From assembly GCA_964631125.1 (NCBI GenBank), contig CAZVYN010000008.1, forward strand, positions 1 through 64,000: a DNA stretch of 64,000 bases, given 5' to 3'. Source of the DNA: CAZVYN01 sp964631125 (GTDB taxonomy: Bacteria > Eisenbacteria > RBG-16-71-46 > CAIMUX01). A program made the translations under genes and the position numbers. Positions 15,976 through 24,279 of this stretch are shown here, one piece after another (the stretch's first letter is position 1; every line of letters begins with the position of its first letter). The notes below the pieces were generated by a model, which saw only the letters and a list, made by a program, of their open reading frames with translations, was not told the origin of the DNA and did not search any database.

Positions 15976-17772
15976 TCAGCGCTGCGGCAGGAATTGAGTC
16001 GCGGCGGTGCTTTGTTCGGCGACGAGCCCCTCGGTCGAAGGACGTTCGGCCCACACTCTTGCGAAGTAGACGCCCGAGGCCGCTAGGTGGCCGTCGCCGA
16101 GACGTGCGTCCCAGAGAGCAAAGCGAGCGCCTTCGGCGCCGGAGTTCAAGCGGAGCAGGGCCACACGCGAACCTGCGGCGTTGTAGATCGCGACGCTAGC
16201 TTCGGGGATCCTCTCGGCGAGCGCGACATCGCGCAGATCCAGGCGCACCGCGCCTGTGGACGGATTCGGAAACGCCACTAGCCGTAGGCCGGTTGTGCGC
16301 GAGTTGTGCGGATCCTGCGGTCCGTGTGGTCCTTGTGGTCCGTCCGGTTCGACAGACGTCGCGGTGAGCTGCTCGGTCACCGTCGTCTTCGTACCGACCG
16401 GAACGCCGGGGACGATCTGCGTGATGCGCGCGCCGGCCGATCCGGGCCAAACGATCCTCAAGTCGACCGTCGTCCGACCCGGAAGTCCGAAGTGTCCGCC
16501 CATCTGGTTCTGAGGCGCGAAGCCCGACTGTGCGCAGATCTCGCGGACGCCCAGTCGGTACTCGGGCAGACCGGCGAAGCCCGCCTCGTACACTTCGACT
16601 CGCGCGCCGATGCCGTCGCGATTGGAGTAGCCGGCCCCCTGTGCGTGGAAACGCCCGGCCAGCTCGACCGTGAGGCCGTCGCTGGAGTCGGTGTCGTTGA
16701 GGAAGAGGTAGTTGTCGTTGGGGGAGTGTTCGTTGGCGGCGGCGACGTCGAGGTCGCCATCGTTGTCGACATCGCCCCAAGAGAGCCCATCGGTGCTGCC
16801 GAGCCCGAACTCGGCAACCTCCGTGAACGAGCCGTCGCCGTTGTTCAGATACAGATAGTTCTGCTCGGCGGACGTGAAGTCGCCGTTCGCGGTTGCGCAG
16901 TCGAGGTCGCCGTCGTTGTCGGCGTCCCCCCATGAGATCGCATTCGTGTCGCGCGCTCCGAACGCGGGCGATGCGGTGAACGAGCCGTCGCCGTTGTTCG
17001 TGTACAACGCGCAGCCGTCGGCATTCCAGTTTCCGACCGCCATGTCCAAGTCGCCGTCGTTGTCACAGTCGGCCCAGGCGAGCGACGCGGTGTCTTTCAT
17101 GCCGAATTGCGCCTGCTCCGTCCATGTCCCGTTGCCGTTGTTGATGTAGAGATAGTTCTGTCGAGTCGCGCCGAGGATTCCGTTGCCGGTGGCCAGGTCG
17201 AGATCGCCGTCGCGGTCGTAGTCGGCCCAGGCCGCCGTAACGGTGCGACGCGCCACGGCGGAGAAGGGCGGCGCCGTCGTGTAGTTTCCGCCGCCGTCGT
17301 TGGTATGGAGCGCGTTCAGACCAGCGCCGCGACCCTCGGCCAGGTCGAGATCGCCGTCGTTGTCGCAATCCCCGAACACCATCGCGAAGCACTGAGAAGC
17401 GCCCCCCCATTGCTGGACGATGGTGAAGTCTCCCGCGCCGTCGTTGACGTAGAGGGACTTCGGCACGCCACCGTCGACCACTGCCGCATCGAGATCGCCG
17501 TCGCGGTCGACATCGCCCCACGAGATCGTGAGCGTGTTTCCGACTCCGAACTCTTGGCGTTGGATGAACCCGGCTTGGGCGACAGCGACGAATGTGGCGG
17601 TGCTCGCGACCGTCGCTACGGCCGCGAAGTTCACGGCTGTCGCTACGGCCAACGCGAGCATCTTCGGCGGCGCCGCCTGCGCCTGCGCCTGCGCTCGCGC
17701 CTGTGCTCGCGCCTTCGTCTCGCCCGTCGCCCTCGCCGCGCTGGCTCGAGCTTCCTGGAATCGTTGCGTCAC
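15976..17772 (-). CDS. Secreted FG-GAP/VCBS repeat protein with UnbV domain and FlgD-like tail
   Basis: The start is the GTG at 17772 with AAGGAGGAG just upstream; the longer ATG frame runs into the palindromic repeat. The product is about 598 residues. It has an N-terminal Ala/Arg/Gln repeat region and a hydrophobic segment (MLALAVATAVNFAAVATVAS), then seven to eight FG-GAP/VCBS repeats of the form WGDVDRDGDLDAAVVDGG, which bind Ca2+ and form a beta-propeller. An ASPIC/UnbV domain follows (NRDGIGARVEVY, MGGHFGLPGRTTVDLRIVWPG). The C-terminus is a FlgD-like/type-IX-sorting-like tail (FPNPSTGAVRLDL, GVYFARVW). It is probably surface-exposed or secreted, perhaps in adhesion; no enzyme motif is seen. 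Confidence 0.85.
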   Translation of the reverse strand: MTQRFQEARASAARATGETKARAQARAQAQAQAAPPKMLALAVATAVNFAAVATVASTATFVAVAQAGFIQRQEFGVGNTLTISWGDVDRDGDLDAAVVDGGVPKSLYVNDGAGDFTIVQQWGGASQCFAMVFGDCDNDGDLDLAEGRGAGLNALHTNDGGGNYTTAPPFSAVARRTVTAAWADYDRDGDLDLATGNGILGATRQNYLYINNGNGTWTEQAQFGMKDTASLAWADCDNDGDLDMAVGNWNADGCALYTNNGDGSFTASPAFGARDTNAISWGDADNDGDLDCATANGDFTSAEQNYLYLNNGDGSFTEVAEFGLGSTDGLSWGDVDNDGDLDVAAANEHSPNDNYLFLNDTDSSDGLTVELAGRFHAQGAGYSNRDGIGARVEVYEAGFAGLPEYRLGVREICAQSGFAPQNQMGGHFGLPGRTTVDLRIVWPGSAGARITQIVPGVPVGTKTTVTEQLTATSVEPDGPQGPHGPQDPHNSRTTGLRLVAFPNPSTGAVRLDLRDVALAERIPEASVAIYNAAGSRVALLRLNSGAEGARFALWDARLGDGHLAASGVYFARVWAERPSTEGLVAEQSTAATQFLPQR

Positions 17773-18012
17773 CCGCTCCTCCTTCGCGCCGCGTCGGCGC
17801 GTGTCCGTCCCGTGACTGCGCGAGAGGCCCCGAGTCTCTCGCCGACGGGACAATCGACCCGCGGAGACGAACCGCGGCAAAGGAAGGGATGAGCGGACCT
17901 CGAGCAGGGACGAAGTGGCGCGTGGCGCGGGCGAACGGCGTGGGCGTGGGCGCGCGAGTGAAGGATTCGGCGTGAGAACCGGCCGGAGTCGACGTCCGCT
18001 CGAAGGCGAAGA

Positions 18013-18064
18013 TTGTGAAAAATGGTGCAACTATTGCCGGCAACAGTTGCACCATTTTTCACAA
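18013..18064. repeat. 52-bp dispersed palindrome, copy 2
   Basis: Arms TTGTGAAAAATGGTGCAACT and its exact complement flank A-TTGCCGGCAA-C, and the centre is itself palindromic. The only mispaired position is the A/C pair beside the centre. All 52 bases recur at 57138-57189. It lies between the DinB stop (18164) and the FG-GAP gene start. The inner GC-rich stem bounded by A5/T5 tracts could also work as a bidirectional intrinsic terminator for the DinB transcript. Confidence 0.9.
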
Positions 18065-18120
18065 GCGCTGTCTCGGAAAGCGGGCCCGACCGGCGCTCAC
18101 GAATCGCGCCCGCGCACGTC

Positions 18121-18152
18121 CGCGTCCCCGCGTCCCCGCGTCCCCGCGGCCC
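18121..18152. repeat. Four 8-bp tandem repeats (CGCGTCCC)
   Basis: There are three perfect copies and one variant (CGCGGCCC), 11 nt beyond the DinB stop codon. Confidence 0.85.
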
Positions 18153-18163
18153 TTCCCTTCCGC

Positions 18164-18688
18164 CTACCGCGACAGCACCGGCAAGTACTCCCTCCACGGC
18201 CCGACGTCATTCGCGTAGCGCTTCGACATGACGCGGGCGATCTGTGCGATGTGGCCGAGGTCGTGAGCGACCCAGGTGGCGAGGAGGTTCCGCAACGTCA
18301 CGGGGCCGAGCGAGGGATGTAGCCCGGGCGACGAGAGCGACTCGGACGAGATCGAGGTCGTGTCCAAGGTCTCCAGATTCGCGGCGCGCTGGCGGGCGAA
18401 CTCATCGAGGAGCTGATCGAGCGACTTCCCCTCGCTCTCGCGAAACTGCGCGAACCGATCGAACGGGTCGAATGCGCGCGCGGGGCCGTGTTCGAGCAAG
18501 ATCCTCAGACGTGAGATCCAGTCGGTGCGTTCGCCGTGGATCAGGTGGCCGACCACGTCGTACGGACTCCAGGTCTCCGGTCCCTCGTTGTCGTTGATCC
18601 ACTCGGCCGGGAGCCCGCGCAGCCAACTGTCCAAGACGACCGGTGTACGCGCGAGCACCGCGCGCGCCGATGCCAGTTCGAAGTTCAT
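18164..18688 (-). CDS. DinB-family protein
   Basis: This 174-residue protein is a DinB/YfiT-like four-helix bundle. Putative metal-binding His residues are in YDVVGHLIHGERTDW (near residue 48) and WVAHDLGHIAQIARVM (near residue 140). The ATG at 18688 is chosen because AAGGAGG lies eight bases upstream. DinB proteins include thiol-dependent transferases and many of unknown function; the substrate here is not evident. It stands alone on its strand, followed by tandem repeats and the 52-bp palindrome. Confidence 0.85.
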   Translation of the reverse strand: MNFELASARAVLARTPVVLDSWLRGLPAEWINDNEGPETWSPYDVVGHLIHGERTDWISRLRILLEHGPARAFDPFDRFAQFRESEGKSLDQLLDEFARQRAANLETLDTTSISSESLSSPGLHPSLGPVTLRNLLATWVAHDLGHIAQIARVMSKRYANDVGPWREYLPVLSR

Positions 18689-18729
18689 GGCGGGACCTCC
18701 TTCTGCCCAATGGTGAGCTGCCTGGTAGC

Positions 18730-18769
18730 CATCATTCGTCATCATTCGTCATCATTCGCCATCATTCGC
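18730..18769. repeat. Four 10-bp tandem repeats spanning the response-regulator stop codon
   Basis: Four copies of CATCATTCGT/CATCATTCGC are head to tail. The copy nearest the gene supplies the TGA stop of the LytTR regulator (18762-18764, reverse strand). Confidence 0.9.
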
Positions 18770-19628
18770 GGGGCGCAGAACCGCCGCGTTCGCGCCCCGC
18801 GAGCAGCGCGCGCAACTGCGAGGAATGGGTGCGTCCCGAAGTCAGCTCCGTGCCATCGAGCAGGACGACGATATACGCGCCGTGGAACCACGGGCGAAGC
18901 TCGCGCACCCGATCGAGGTTCACCACGATCGACCGATGGATGCGCAAGAACCGCGAGGAATCGAGGCGTGCTTCGAGATCCTTGAGCGGTTCGCGGTGCA
19001 GGTGCTTCGTCGCGCCAACGTGGAGCGCGACGTAGTTGCCTTCGGCCTCGATCCAATCGATCTCATCGTCGCGGACGAAGAAGGCGCGATCACCGTCATG
19101 CACGACGAGCCGCCGCGACGAAGGGTTCGCAGGAGCGACTGCCGAAATCGAAGCAAAGTGCTGCAGCGTTCGCATCAAGCGATCGACCGACGCCGTGAGG
19201 TCGGTGGCGATTTCCGGCTCCCGCGTCCGCTCCCGCGTCCGCTCCCGCAGCAGCCGCCGCGCCTCCACCCGCTCCTTCGCTCGCCGCAGCGCGCGTGCAA
19301 AGCGGTCGACGTCGAACGGCTTCAGCAAGTAGTCGATCGCCTGGAGATCGAACGCCTCCACTGCGTGTTGGTCGAACGCGGTGACGAAGACAACGACCGG
19401 CGTCTCGGTCGGCGACAGCGCGCGCAGGAGATCGAGGCCGGAGGGTCCCGGCATCTGGATGTCCAAGAAGACCAGCTCTGGGTGGAGACGACGGATCATC
19501 TCGAGCGCCTGTGCGCCGTCGGATGCTTCGCCCACGCACGCGACCTCTGCGTCGGTCGCGAGCAGCGCACGCAGCCGCGCACGCGCGAGCGGCTCGTCGT
19601 CCACCAGTAAGGTGGAGATCGCCGTCAT
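18762..19628 (-). CDS. LytTR-family response regulator
   Basis: This 288-residue protein has an N-terminal receiver domain with acidic pocket DDE (10-12), phospho-acceptor Asp56 (LVFLDIQMPG), a Thr in FVTAF and Lys103 (YLLKPF). An Arg/Glu-rich linker (RLLRERTRERTREP) leads to a C-terminal LytTR DNA-binding domain (IDWIEAEGNYVALHVG, FLRIHRSIVVNLDRVREL). It overlaps the LytS-type kinase gene by 4 nt (ATGA), so translation is coupled. Such pairs typically control envelope, secretion or exoproduct genes; the target is not visible here. The stop codon lies within a 10-bp tandem repeat array. Confidence 0.92.
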   Translation of the reverse strand: MTAISTLLVDDEPLARARLRALLATDAEVACVGEASDGAQALEMIRRLHPELVFLDIQMPGPSGLDLLRALSPTETPVVVFVTAFDQHAVEAFDLQAIDYLLKPFDVDRFARALRRAKERVEARRLLRERTRERTREPEIATDLTASVDRLMRTLQHFASISAVAPANPSSRRLVVHDGDRAFFVRDDEIDWIEAEGNYVALHVGATKHLHREPLKDLEARLDSSRFLRIHRSIVVNLDRVRELRPWFHGAYIVVLLDGTELTSGRTHSSQLRALLAGRERGGSAPRE

Positions 19629-20782
19629 CGCGCATCGACCGCGGCGCGCACTTCCGCGGCGCGCGCTCCTGCGACCCGCGCTTCCGCGACGTGCATGGGG
19701 GACCGTGGGATCCTGACCCTCGCCACCGCGCCCCCTCCCACTCGTCCTTCCAACTCCACCTTCGCCCGCTCCCCATACAGCGCCATCACGCGCGCCCGGG
19801 TGGACGCAAGCCCCAGCCCAGGTCGCGCCGAGTCAGTGACTGGCGCGCCTGGCTCCGCCCCCGGCCCGTCATCCAGCACCTCCAGGCAGAGACCCGCCGG
19901 ATCCACGCGTAGACGAACCTCGATCGTTCCACCGGAAGGACGATCGGCCACGGCGTGACGGATCGAGTTCTCGACGAGCGGTTGCAGCACCATGTGCGGC
20001 ACACGCCACGGAAGCGACTCAGGCGTGGCGTCGAGTTGGAAGCGCAGGCGGTCGCCGAACCGCATCTCCTGGATATCGACGTAACGCGCGAGCAGCTCGA
20101 GTTCTTCGGCCAGTGTGACCTCCTGGGGAGCGTCGGGGTCCATCGTCTGGCGGAGTAGGTCGCTCAGTCGGGCGATCATGCGATCGGCGCGCGGAGGATC
20201 GGTGTGCACCAACGCCGAGATCGAGTGCAGTGTGTTGAAGAGAAAGTGCGGCTGCAGGTGCGCGCGCAACGATCGGAGTTGCGCCCGCGCCAGGCTTGTC
20301 TCCAGGTGCGCCGCGCGTTGCTCTCTCTCCTGCGCGAGCCGGCCGTACGCGAATCCTCGGCTGATCGCGAGGATCACCCAATAGAAGAGGACGCCGAAGG
20401 CGAGCGCGTTGACGACATGCTGCTGGAAGGTCAGGTGCGACATCGACGGCGTCTTGATCCACTGCTCGAACGGCCACTCGATCGCGAGATGGAGGAACGA
20501 GGCGGCGAACGAGGCGGGCAGATGCACGGCCAGCGCACGGAGACGACGTGGCCCCTCAGGAGGAAAGCGTCTCCCCAGCCAGGCGATGGGAAGCGCCAGC
20601 GCCGCCCAGATGAAGTGATAGGTCAGCGTCGAGAGGAGTTCCGGCACGACGGGCGCGGGGCGACCGGCGCGACGGAAACTCACGATCCGGTCGATCGCGA
20701 CGAAGAGCGCCACCGCGAGCCAGACTCCGAGCAAGCTGAGGCGTTCAGAGGCGCGGGAAGCGCGGGACAACCGTGCTGACAT
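19625..20782 (-). CDS. LytS/YehU-type sensor histidine kinase
   Basis: This protein of about 385 residues has four predicted membrane helices within residues 18-143, a coiled linker (QEREQRAAHLETSLARAQLR), then the His_kinase domain. The phospho-acceptor is His179 in AHLQPHFLFNTLHSI, the N-box is PLVENSIRHAV (Asn272), and glycine motifs include DDGPG and GLGLAS. It has no extracellular sensor domain, so the signal is probably sensed in the membrane. The ATG at 20782 is chosen; the longer upstream reading lacks hydrophobic or coding character. The C-terminus is an Ala/Arg/Val/Glu repeat tail from short DNA repeats. It overlaps its cognate regulator by 4 nt. Confidence 0.9.
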   Translation of the reverse strand: MSARLSRASRASERLSLLGVWLAVALFVAIDRIVSFRRAGRPAPVVPELLSTLTYHFIWAALALPIAWLGRRFPPEGPRRLRALAVHLPASFAASFLHLAIEWPFEQWIKTPSMSHLTFQQHVVNALAFGVLFYWVILAISRGFAYGRLAQEREQRAAHLETSLARAQLRSLRAHLQPHFLFNTLHSISALVHTDPPRADRMIARLSDLLRQTMDPDAPQEVTLAEELELLARYVDIQEMRFGDRLRFQLDATPESLPWRVPHMVLQPLVENSIRHAVADRPSGGTIEVRLRVDPAGLCLEVLDDGPGAEPGAPVTDSARPGLGLASTRARVMALYGERAKVELEGRVGGGAVARVRIPRSPMHVAEARVAGARAAEVRAAVDAR

Positions 20783-20877
20783 CGGCTCCACGTTTCGTCG
20801 GACGCCGCGCCCGCACGCAGCGTTCCGTAGGTGTCCCCAACCCCGGCGTGGGTCGGACTGTTTAGAACACTGTCTGC

Positions 20878-21036
20878 CTAGAAGAGAGCGTAGATGAACG
20901 GCGCGAGCGCGGACCCCTGCGCGAAGACCAAGACCGCGCCGAGCAGCACGAGCACGAAGATCAACGGACCGATCCAATAGCGGCGGCCGACCTTCAGGAA
21001 CAGCCAGAGTTCGCGGAAGATGCTCGAGCGACTCAA
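20878..21036 (-). CDS. DUF5989 membrane microprotein
   Basis: This 52-residue protein starts at TTG 21034-21036 with GAGGAG six bases upstream; longer frames are unrelated. It reads as an amphipathic start (SSIFRELWLFLKVGRRYW), one transmembrane helix (IGPLIFVLVLLGAVLVFA), then QGSALAPFIYALF, the characteristic DUF5989 ending. Family members are often beside SxtJ and carbamoyltransferase genes; here it stands alone, 95 nt upstream of the LytS-type kinase on the same strand. Its function is unknown. Confidence 0.8.
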   Translation of the reverse strand: MSRSSIFRELWLFLKVGRRYWIGPLIFVLVLLGAVLVFAQGSALAPFIYALF

Positions 21037-21174
21037 CGGTGACTCCTCGCGGCGATCCCGGGTCGAGTAGCTTCCCGAGACATCGGATCCCGGTCGGCCG
21101 TGATGCCGGAGAGTATGCCCTCGCCGGCGACTCGAACCCAAGAGCGGAGAGCAAGGAGAGCAGGGAGAGCAACG

Positions 21175-22614
21175 ATGGAAGCGCCGCCGCCGTTCTGGGA
21201 GCCGTCCTCGTCTTCGCCCTGGATCCACGTCGAGGGGCGGCTGTTCGAGAACGGCGTCGAAGGGCGATTCTCGCTGACCGTCGCGCCGGACGGACGGTTC
21301 GCCGAGGAGCACCACTCGCCGCTGCCGCGGGCGTTCGGCTTCGACGGCCAGCGCTCTTGGGCGGCCGATTGGCGCGGCGGCCCCTGGACGCAGAGTCTGG
21401 GCGAGGCGTCGGCGCGGCGCGTCGAGTCGGCGGTCCGCTTCGGATTCCTGAGGCGGCCGCTACCGGCGCCGATCCCGGAAGGGCTCGTCCTCGATTCGAC
21501 GACCGGTCTGCCGAGCGAGTTCACCCACCGCACGTCGATCGGCGATCTGACTCGCTGGCGTTTCACGGATGTTCGGGCGCTGGATTCGCGCGCCGTCGGG
21601 ACCACCCCCGGCCCCGCGCTCTCTTGGCCGCACCGCGTCGAGGTCCTAGCCGAGCACTCGGGGTTCGCGTCGTACACGACAGAACAGATCGAAACCGAAC
21701 AGCTCGAGACAGGACGGTTCGAATCGCGCCTTCGTCCGCGCGCGGTCGCCTCGGCCAAGTGGCGAATTCCGCCATCCGGCTCGGTCTTCGAAGTCGAACG
21801 CGCGCCGACGGGACATCTCCTGATTCGCGGCGTCGTCCCCTCACTCCCGCCGGCCTGGTTCGTGCTAGACAGCGGCGCCGGCGCACTCGTGCTCGACCGA
21901 AAGTGGATCACGGCGGCGGGGGAAGCGGCAGGCGGCGAACCAGAGTTCTTCGGCGAGGTGAACGCGTTGGGCGTCGGAGGCTCGGTTTCCGCGCAGTTCA
22001 CGAAGCTCGCTTCGCTCCGCATAGGAGATCTCAACGCGACCGGACTCATCGGTGTGGCCTTTGATCTCGAGAGTCTCGGCGTCGCACTCCAACGGGAGAT
22101 CGCCGGAATCCTCGGATTCGACCTCTTGCTCCACACCGCGCTCGAGATCGACGCGGAAACGCCGTCGGTGCGGGCGCTCGGCGCGCATCAACTCGACTCG
22201 CTCCGGTGGCAACCGCTCTTGCTCGACCACGAAGTACCGCATATCCGCGGGAGTTACGAAGGGGAGCGCGAGGGGATCTTCGTTCTCGACACAGGCTCGG
22301 CCCTCGAGCTGATCCTGCATACGCCCGAAGTCATCGAACAACGACTGCTCGCGGGACGCGAAACGCGAGAGATAGGCGACGCCTTCGGCGCCGGCGTCGG
22401 AGGCGGGCTGGCGGGTGACCTCGGGCGATTGGAATGGGTGCGCGCCGGAGACATCGAGCGGCGCGACGTGCAGACGCTCTTTGCTCGCGCGGAGTTCGGT
22501 CCGTTGGCCAGCAGCTCCGCGGCGGGAAATCTGGGTGCGCCCTTCTTCCGGGGTCGTCGCATCGTGTTCGACTATCGCAACGAGCGGGCGGCGTTTCCGC
22601 CGACCGTTGGCTAG
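21175..22614 (+). CDS. Protein with two retropepsin-like aspartyl protease domains
   Basis: This protein has about 479 residues from ATG 21175 (purine-rich GGGAGAGC upstream); an in-frame ATG at 21100 is the alternative. After a beta-rich N-terminal part (residues 15-200) there are two aspartyl-protease signatures about 140 residues apart: FVLDSGAGALVL (Asp232) and FVLDTGSALELIL (Asp372). Each is followed by a hydrophobic-Gly motif (AGILGFDLL, and AGNLGAPFF before the C-terminus). Two PF13650-like domains in one chain could pair as a pepsin-like bilobal enzyme. No signal peptide is obvious, which is unusual for this group. The last 4 bp (CTAG) are shared with the stop of the convergent GNAT gene. 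Confidence 0.75.
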   Translation: MEAPPPFWEPSSSSPWIHVEGRLFENGVEGRFSLTVAPDGRFAEEHHSPLPRAFGFDGQRSWAADWRGGPWTQSLGEASARRVESAVRFGFLRRPLPAPIPEGLVLDSTTGLPSEFTHRTSIGDLTRWRFTDVRALDSRAVGTTPGPALSWPHRVEVLAEHSGFASYTTEQIETEQLETGRFESRLRPRAVASAKWRIPPSGSVFEVERAPTGHLLIRGVVPSLPPAWFVLDSGAGALVLDRKWITAAGEAAGGEPEFFGEVNALGVGGSVSAQFTKLASLRIGDLNATGLIGVAFDLESLGVALQREIAGILGFDLLLHTALEIDAETPSVRALGAHQLDSLRWQPLLLDHEVPHIRGSYEGEREGIFVLDTGSALELILHTPEVIEQRLLAGRETREIGDAFGAGVGGGLAGDLGRLEWVRAGDIERRDVQTLFARAEFGPLASSSAAGNLGAPFFRGRRIVFDYRNERAAFPPTVG

Positions 22615-23090
22615 CGCAGCACCTTCAGATACGTGACCGACTCCGGCACGAACCCCTCGCGTTCGTAGAACCGCCGGGCGCGGGCATTTCGTTCGAAGAC
22701 GTTCAACGACAACCAGCGGGCGCCGTTCTCGCGAGCCCAGACCTCGGCCTCCTCCATGAGCTGCGCGGCCACGCCGGTCCCTTCGGCCTCCGCCCGCACG
22801 GCGAACTCCGAGACGTATCCCTTTGGTTCGCCGGTGAACGGATCGCGATGGATCTCGCAGTGGATGAAGCCGAGCACCGCCCCGCCGGTGCTGCTTTCGT
22901 CGTGGGCGACGCGCACCATCGTTCCAACGGGTCTGCGCTCCACACGTTCCGCCAAGAACTGTCGCGTGCTGTTCACGATCGACGACGCGTCGCGCCAGGG
23001 AGGGGGGTCGAAGTCGACGAACCGAGGGACGATCTCGTGGATCGCCGGCAAGTCCGACTCCACGGCAGTGCGGATCTGGAATCGTTTCAC
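22611..23090 (-). CDS. GNAT-family N-acetyltransferase
   Basis: This 159-residue protein is one GNAT domain. The strand YVSEFAVRAEAEGTGVAAQLMEEAEVWARENG contains the acetyl-CoA pyrophosphate loop (EAEGTGVA in place of the Q/RxxGxG/A consensus), and LSLNVFERNARARRFYEREGF is the usual C-terminal motif. The acceptor is unknown. It lies 13 nt downstream of the GT2 gene, so they are probably co-transcribed, and it ends in a 4-bp CTAG shared with the opposing gene. Confidence 0.88.
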   Translation of the reverse strand: MKRFQIRTAVESDLPAIHEIVPRFVDFDPPPWRDASSIVNSTRQFLAERVERRPVGTMVRVAHDESSTGGAVLGFIHCEIHRDPFTGEPKGYVSEFAVRAEAEGTGVAAQLMEEAEVWARENGARWLSLNVFERNARARRFYEREGFVPESVTYLKVLR

Positions 23091-23103
23091 GAACTCTCCT
23101 GTC

Positions 23104-24171
23104 TCATGCCGCGCAGAGGAAGTCTCGTCCCTCGCGGAATCCGGCCTCGATCAGTCGCGCGCGAATCCTTTCGCGCGCTCCGGCCGCTCCCACCGCGGCC
23201 ACAAGCAGAGGAGGCTGCGGCGCCGGGACGTCGGCCGCCGCCTCCGCCGCAGTGAGCCACGCCTCCGAGTCGAGGATCGGCCGTCCCCGCGCCGTCCGCC
23301 CGATCTTGCGCGGATCGATGTCGAGAAAAGCGTCGATGCGCGCGCCCTCGCGCAGCAACGCCTTCGCCAGGCGCCGTCCGTCTCGTCCCGCGCCCCACAC
23401 GACGATCGCGCGAACGCCGATGAACTGTGCGAGATGATGGGCGCGACAGTCGAGGAAGCGATCCAAGCCATAGACCGCCTGCACCCGAGAGGCGCGCGTC
23501 GGAAGGTCGCGCCAGAGCACGAGCGGCTGGGCGATCTTCGCCATCCGCACGCCGTCGCGGAGCATTCGCAGCCAGAGATCGTAGTCCTCCGGCCAACCGA
23601 CGTCGCGGTAGCCGCCGACTTGGTCGTACACTTCTCGCCGCATCATCACGGTCGGATGGGGGAGCGGACTCTCGATCCAGAGATTCAGCGCGATCTCTTC
23701 CGAGGTGACGACCGAGTCGAGCCACTGCTCGTAGCGCCGAGCGCCGTCGGAGGGGGCGGCGTCGATCGCGCCGTCGCGGTCGAGAGTCCCGCGCAAGGTT
23801 CGCACTCCGGTCGCGACCAGGCCGACCTCCGGATGCGCCGCGAGGAACTCCACCTGACGACAGAATCGCTTCGGGAGCGCCAGGTCGTCCGCGTCGAAAC
23901 GCGCGAGCAGCGAGCCCGAGGCCCGCGCCGCGGCGAAGATGAGCGCGCGCGCGATGTTCCCGGACGATTCCACGCGATGCGCCCGCACCCGCGGATCCCT
24001 CGACGCCCACGCCGCCAACAGGGCCGGCGTTTCGTCGGCCGAACCGTCGTCGACGGCGATCACTTCGAAGTCCTCGAACTTCTGTTCCGCGAGCGATCCG
24101 AGCGCGGAATCAAGGGTCGCGGCCGCGTTTCGCACCGGGAGAAGCACCGAGATCCGCGGGGGTTGGGCCAT
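23104..24171 (-). CDS. GT2 glycosyltransferase with C-terminal Rossmann-like domain
   Basis: This 355-residue protein has an N-terminal GT-A fold: ISVLLPVRNAAATLDSAL, nucleotide-binding VDDGSADETP (about 40-49), the metal-binding DAD (93-95) in ARFDADDLALP, and an acceptor/catalytic region DVGWPEDYDLWLRML. From about residue 245 a second domain begins, IVVWGAGRDGRRLAKALLREG, a nucleotide-binding Rossmann motif like those of sugar acyltransferase N-domains or modular GT2 proteins. It is probably cytoplasmic and acts in cell-surface glycan synthesis. Donor and acceptor are not predictable. It is the first gene of a two-gene operon with GNAT and is divergent from the aminotransferase at 24280. 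Confidence 0.85.
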   Translation of the reverse strand: MAQPPRISVLLPVRNAAATLDSALGSLAEQKFEDFEVIAVDDGSADETPALLAAWASRDPRVRAHRVESSGNIARALIFAAARASGSLLARFDADDLALPKRFCRQVEFLAAHPEVGLVATGVRTLRGTLDRDGAIDAAPSDGARRYEQWLDSVVTSEEIALNLWIESPLPHPTVMMRREVYDQVGGYRDVGWPEDYDLWLRMLRDGVRMAKIAQPLVLWRDLPTRASRVQAVYGLDRFLDCRAHHLAQFIGVRAIVVWGAGRDGRRLAKALLREGARIDAFLDIDPRKIGRTARGRPILDSEAWLTAAEAAADVPAPQPPLLVAAVGAAGARERIRARLIEAGFREGRDFLCAA

Positions 24172-24279
24172 CCTTCACCCTCTGCTAGTCTGCCGGCTTA
24201 CCGACGGCCACCCACGATACGCCGCACGCGCCGTACGCGCGCCAGGTTCGCTCTCCACTCTCAGAGGATCCCGCCGCGC

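Noticed and set aside
18730..18769. CRISPR-like array
   Set aside because: The units are contiguous without unique spacers and no cas genes occur in the window. The same holds for the arrays at 42450, 49514 and 57217.
22756..24279. Long upstream extension of the aminotransferase frame
   Set aside because: It runs antisense through GT2 and GNAT genes. The true aminotransferase begins at the ATG at 24280, where the family's first motif starts.
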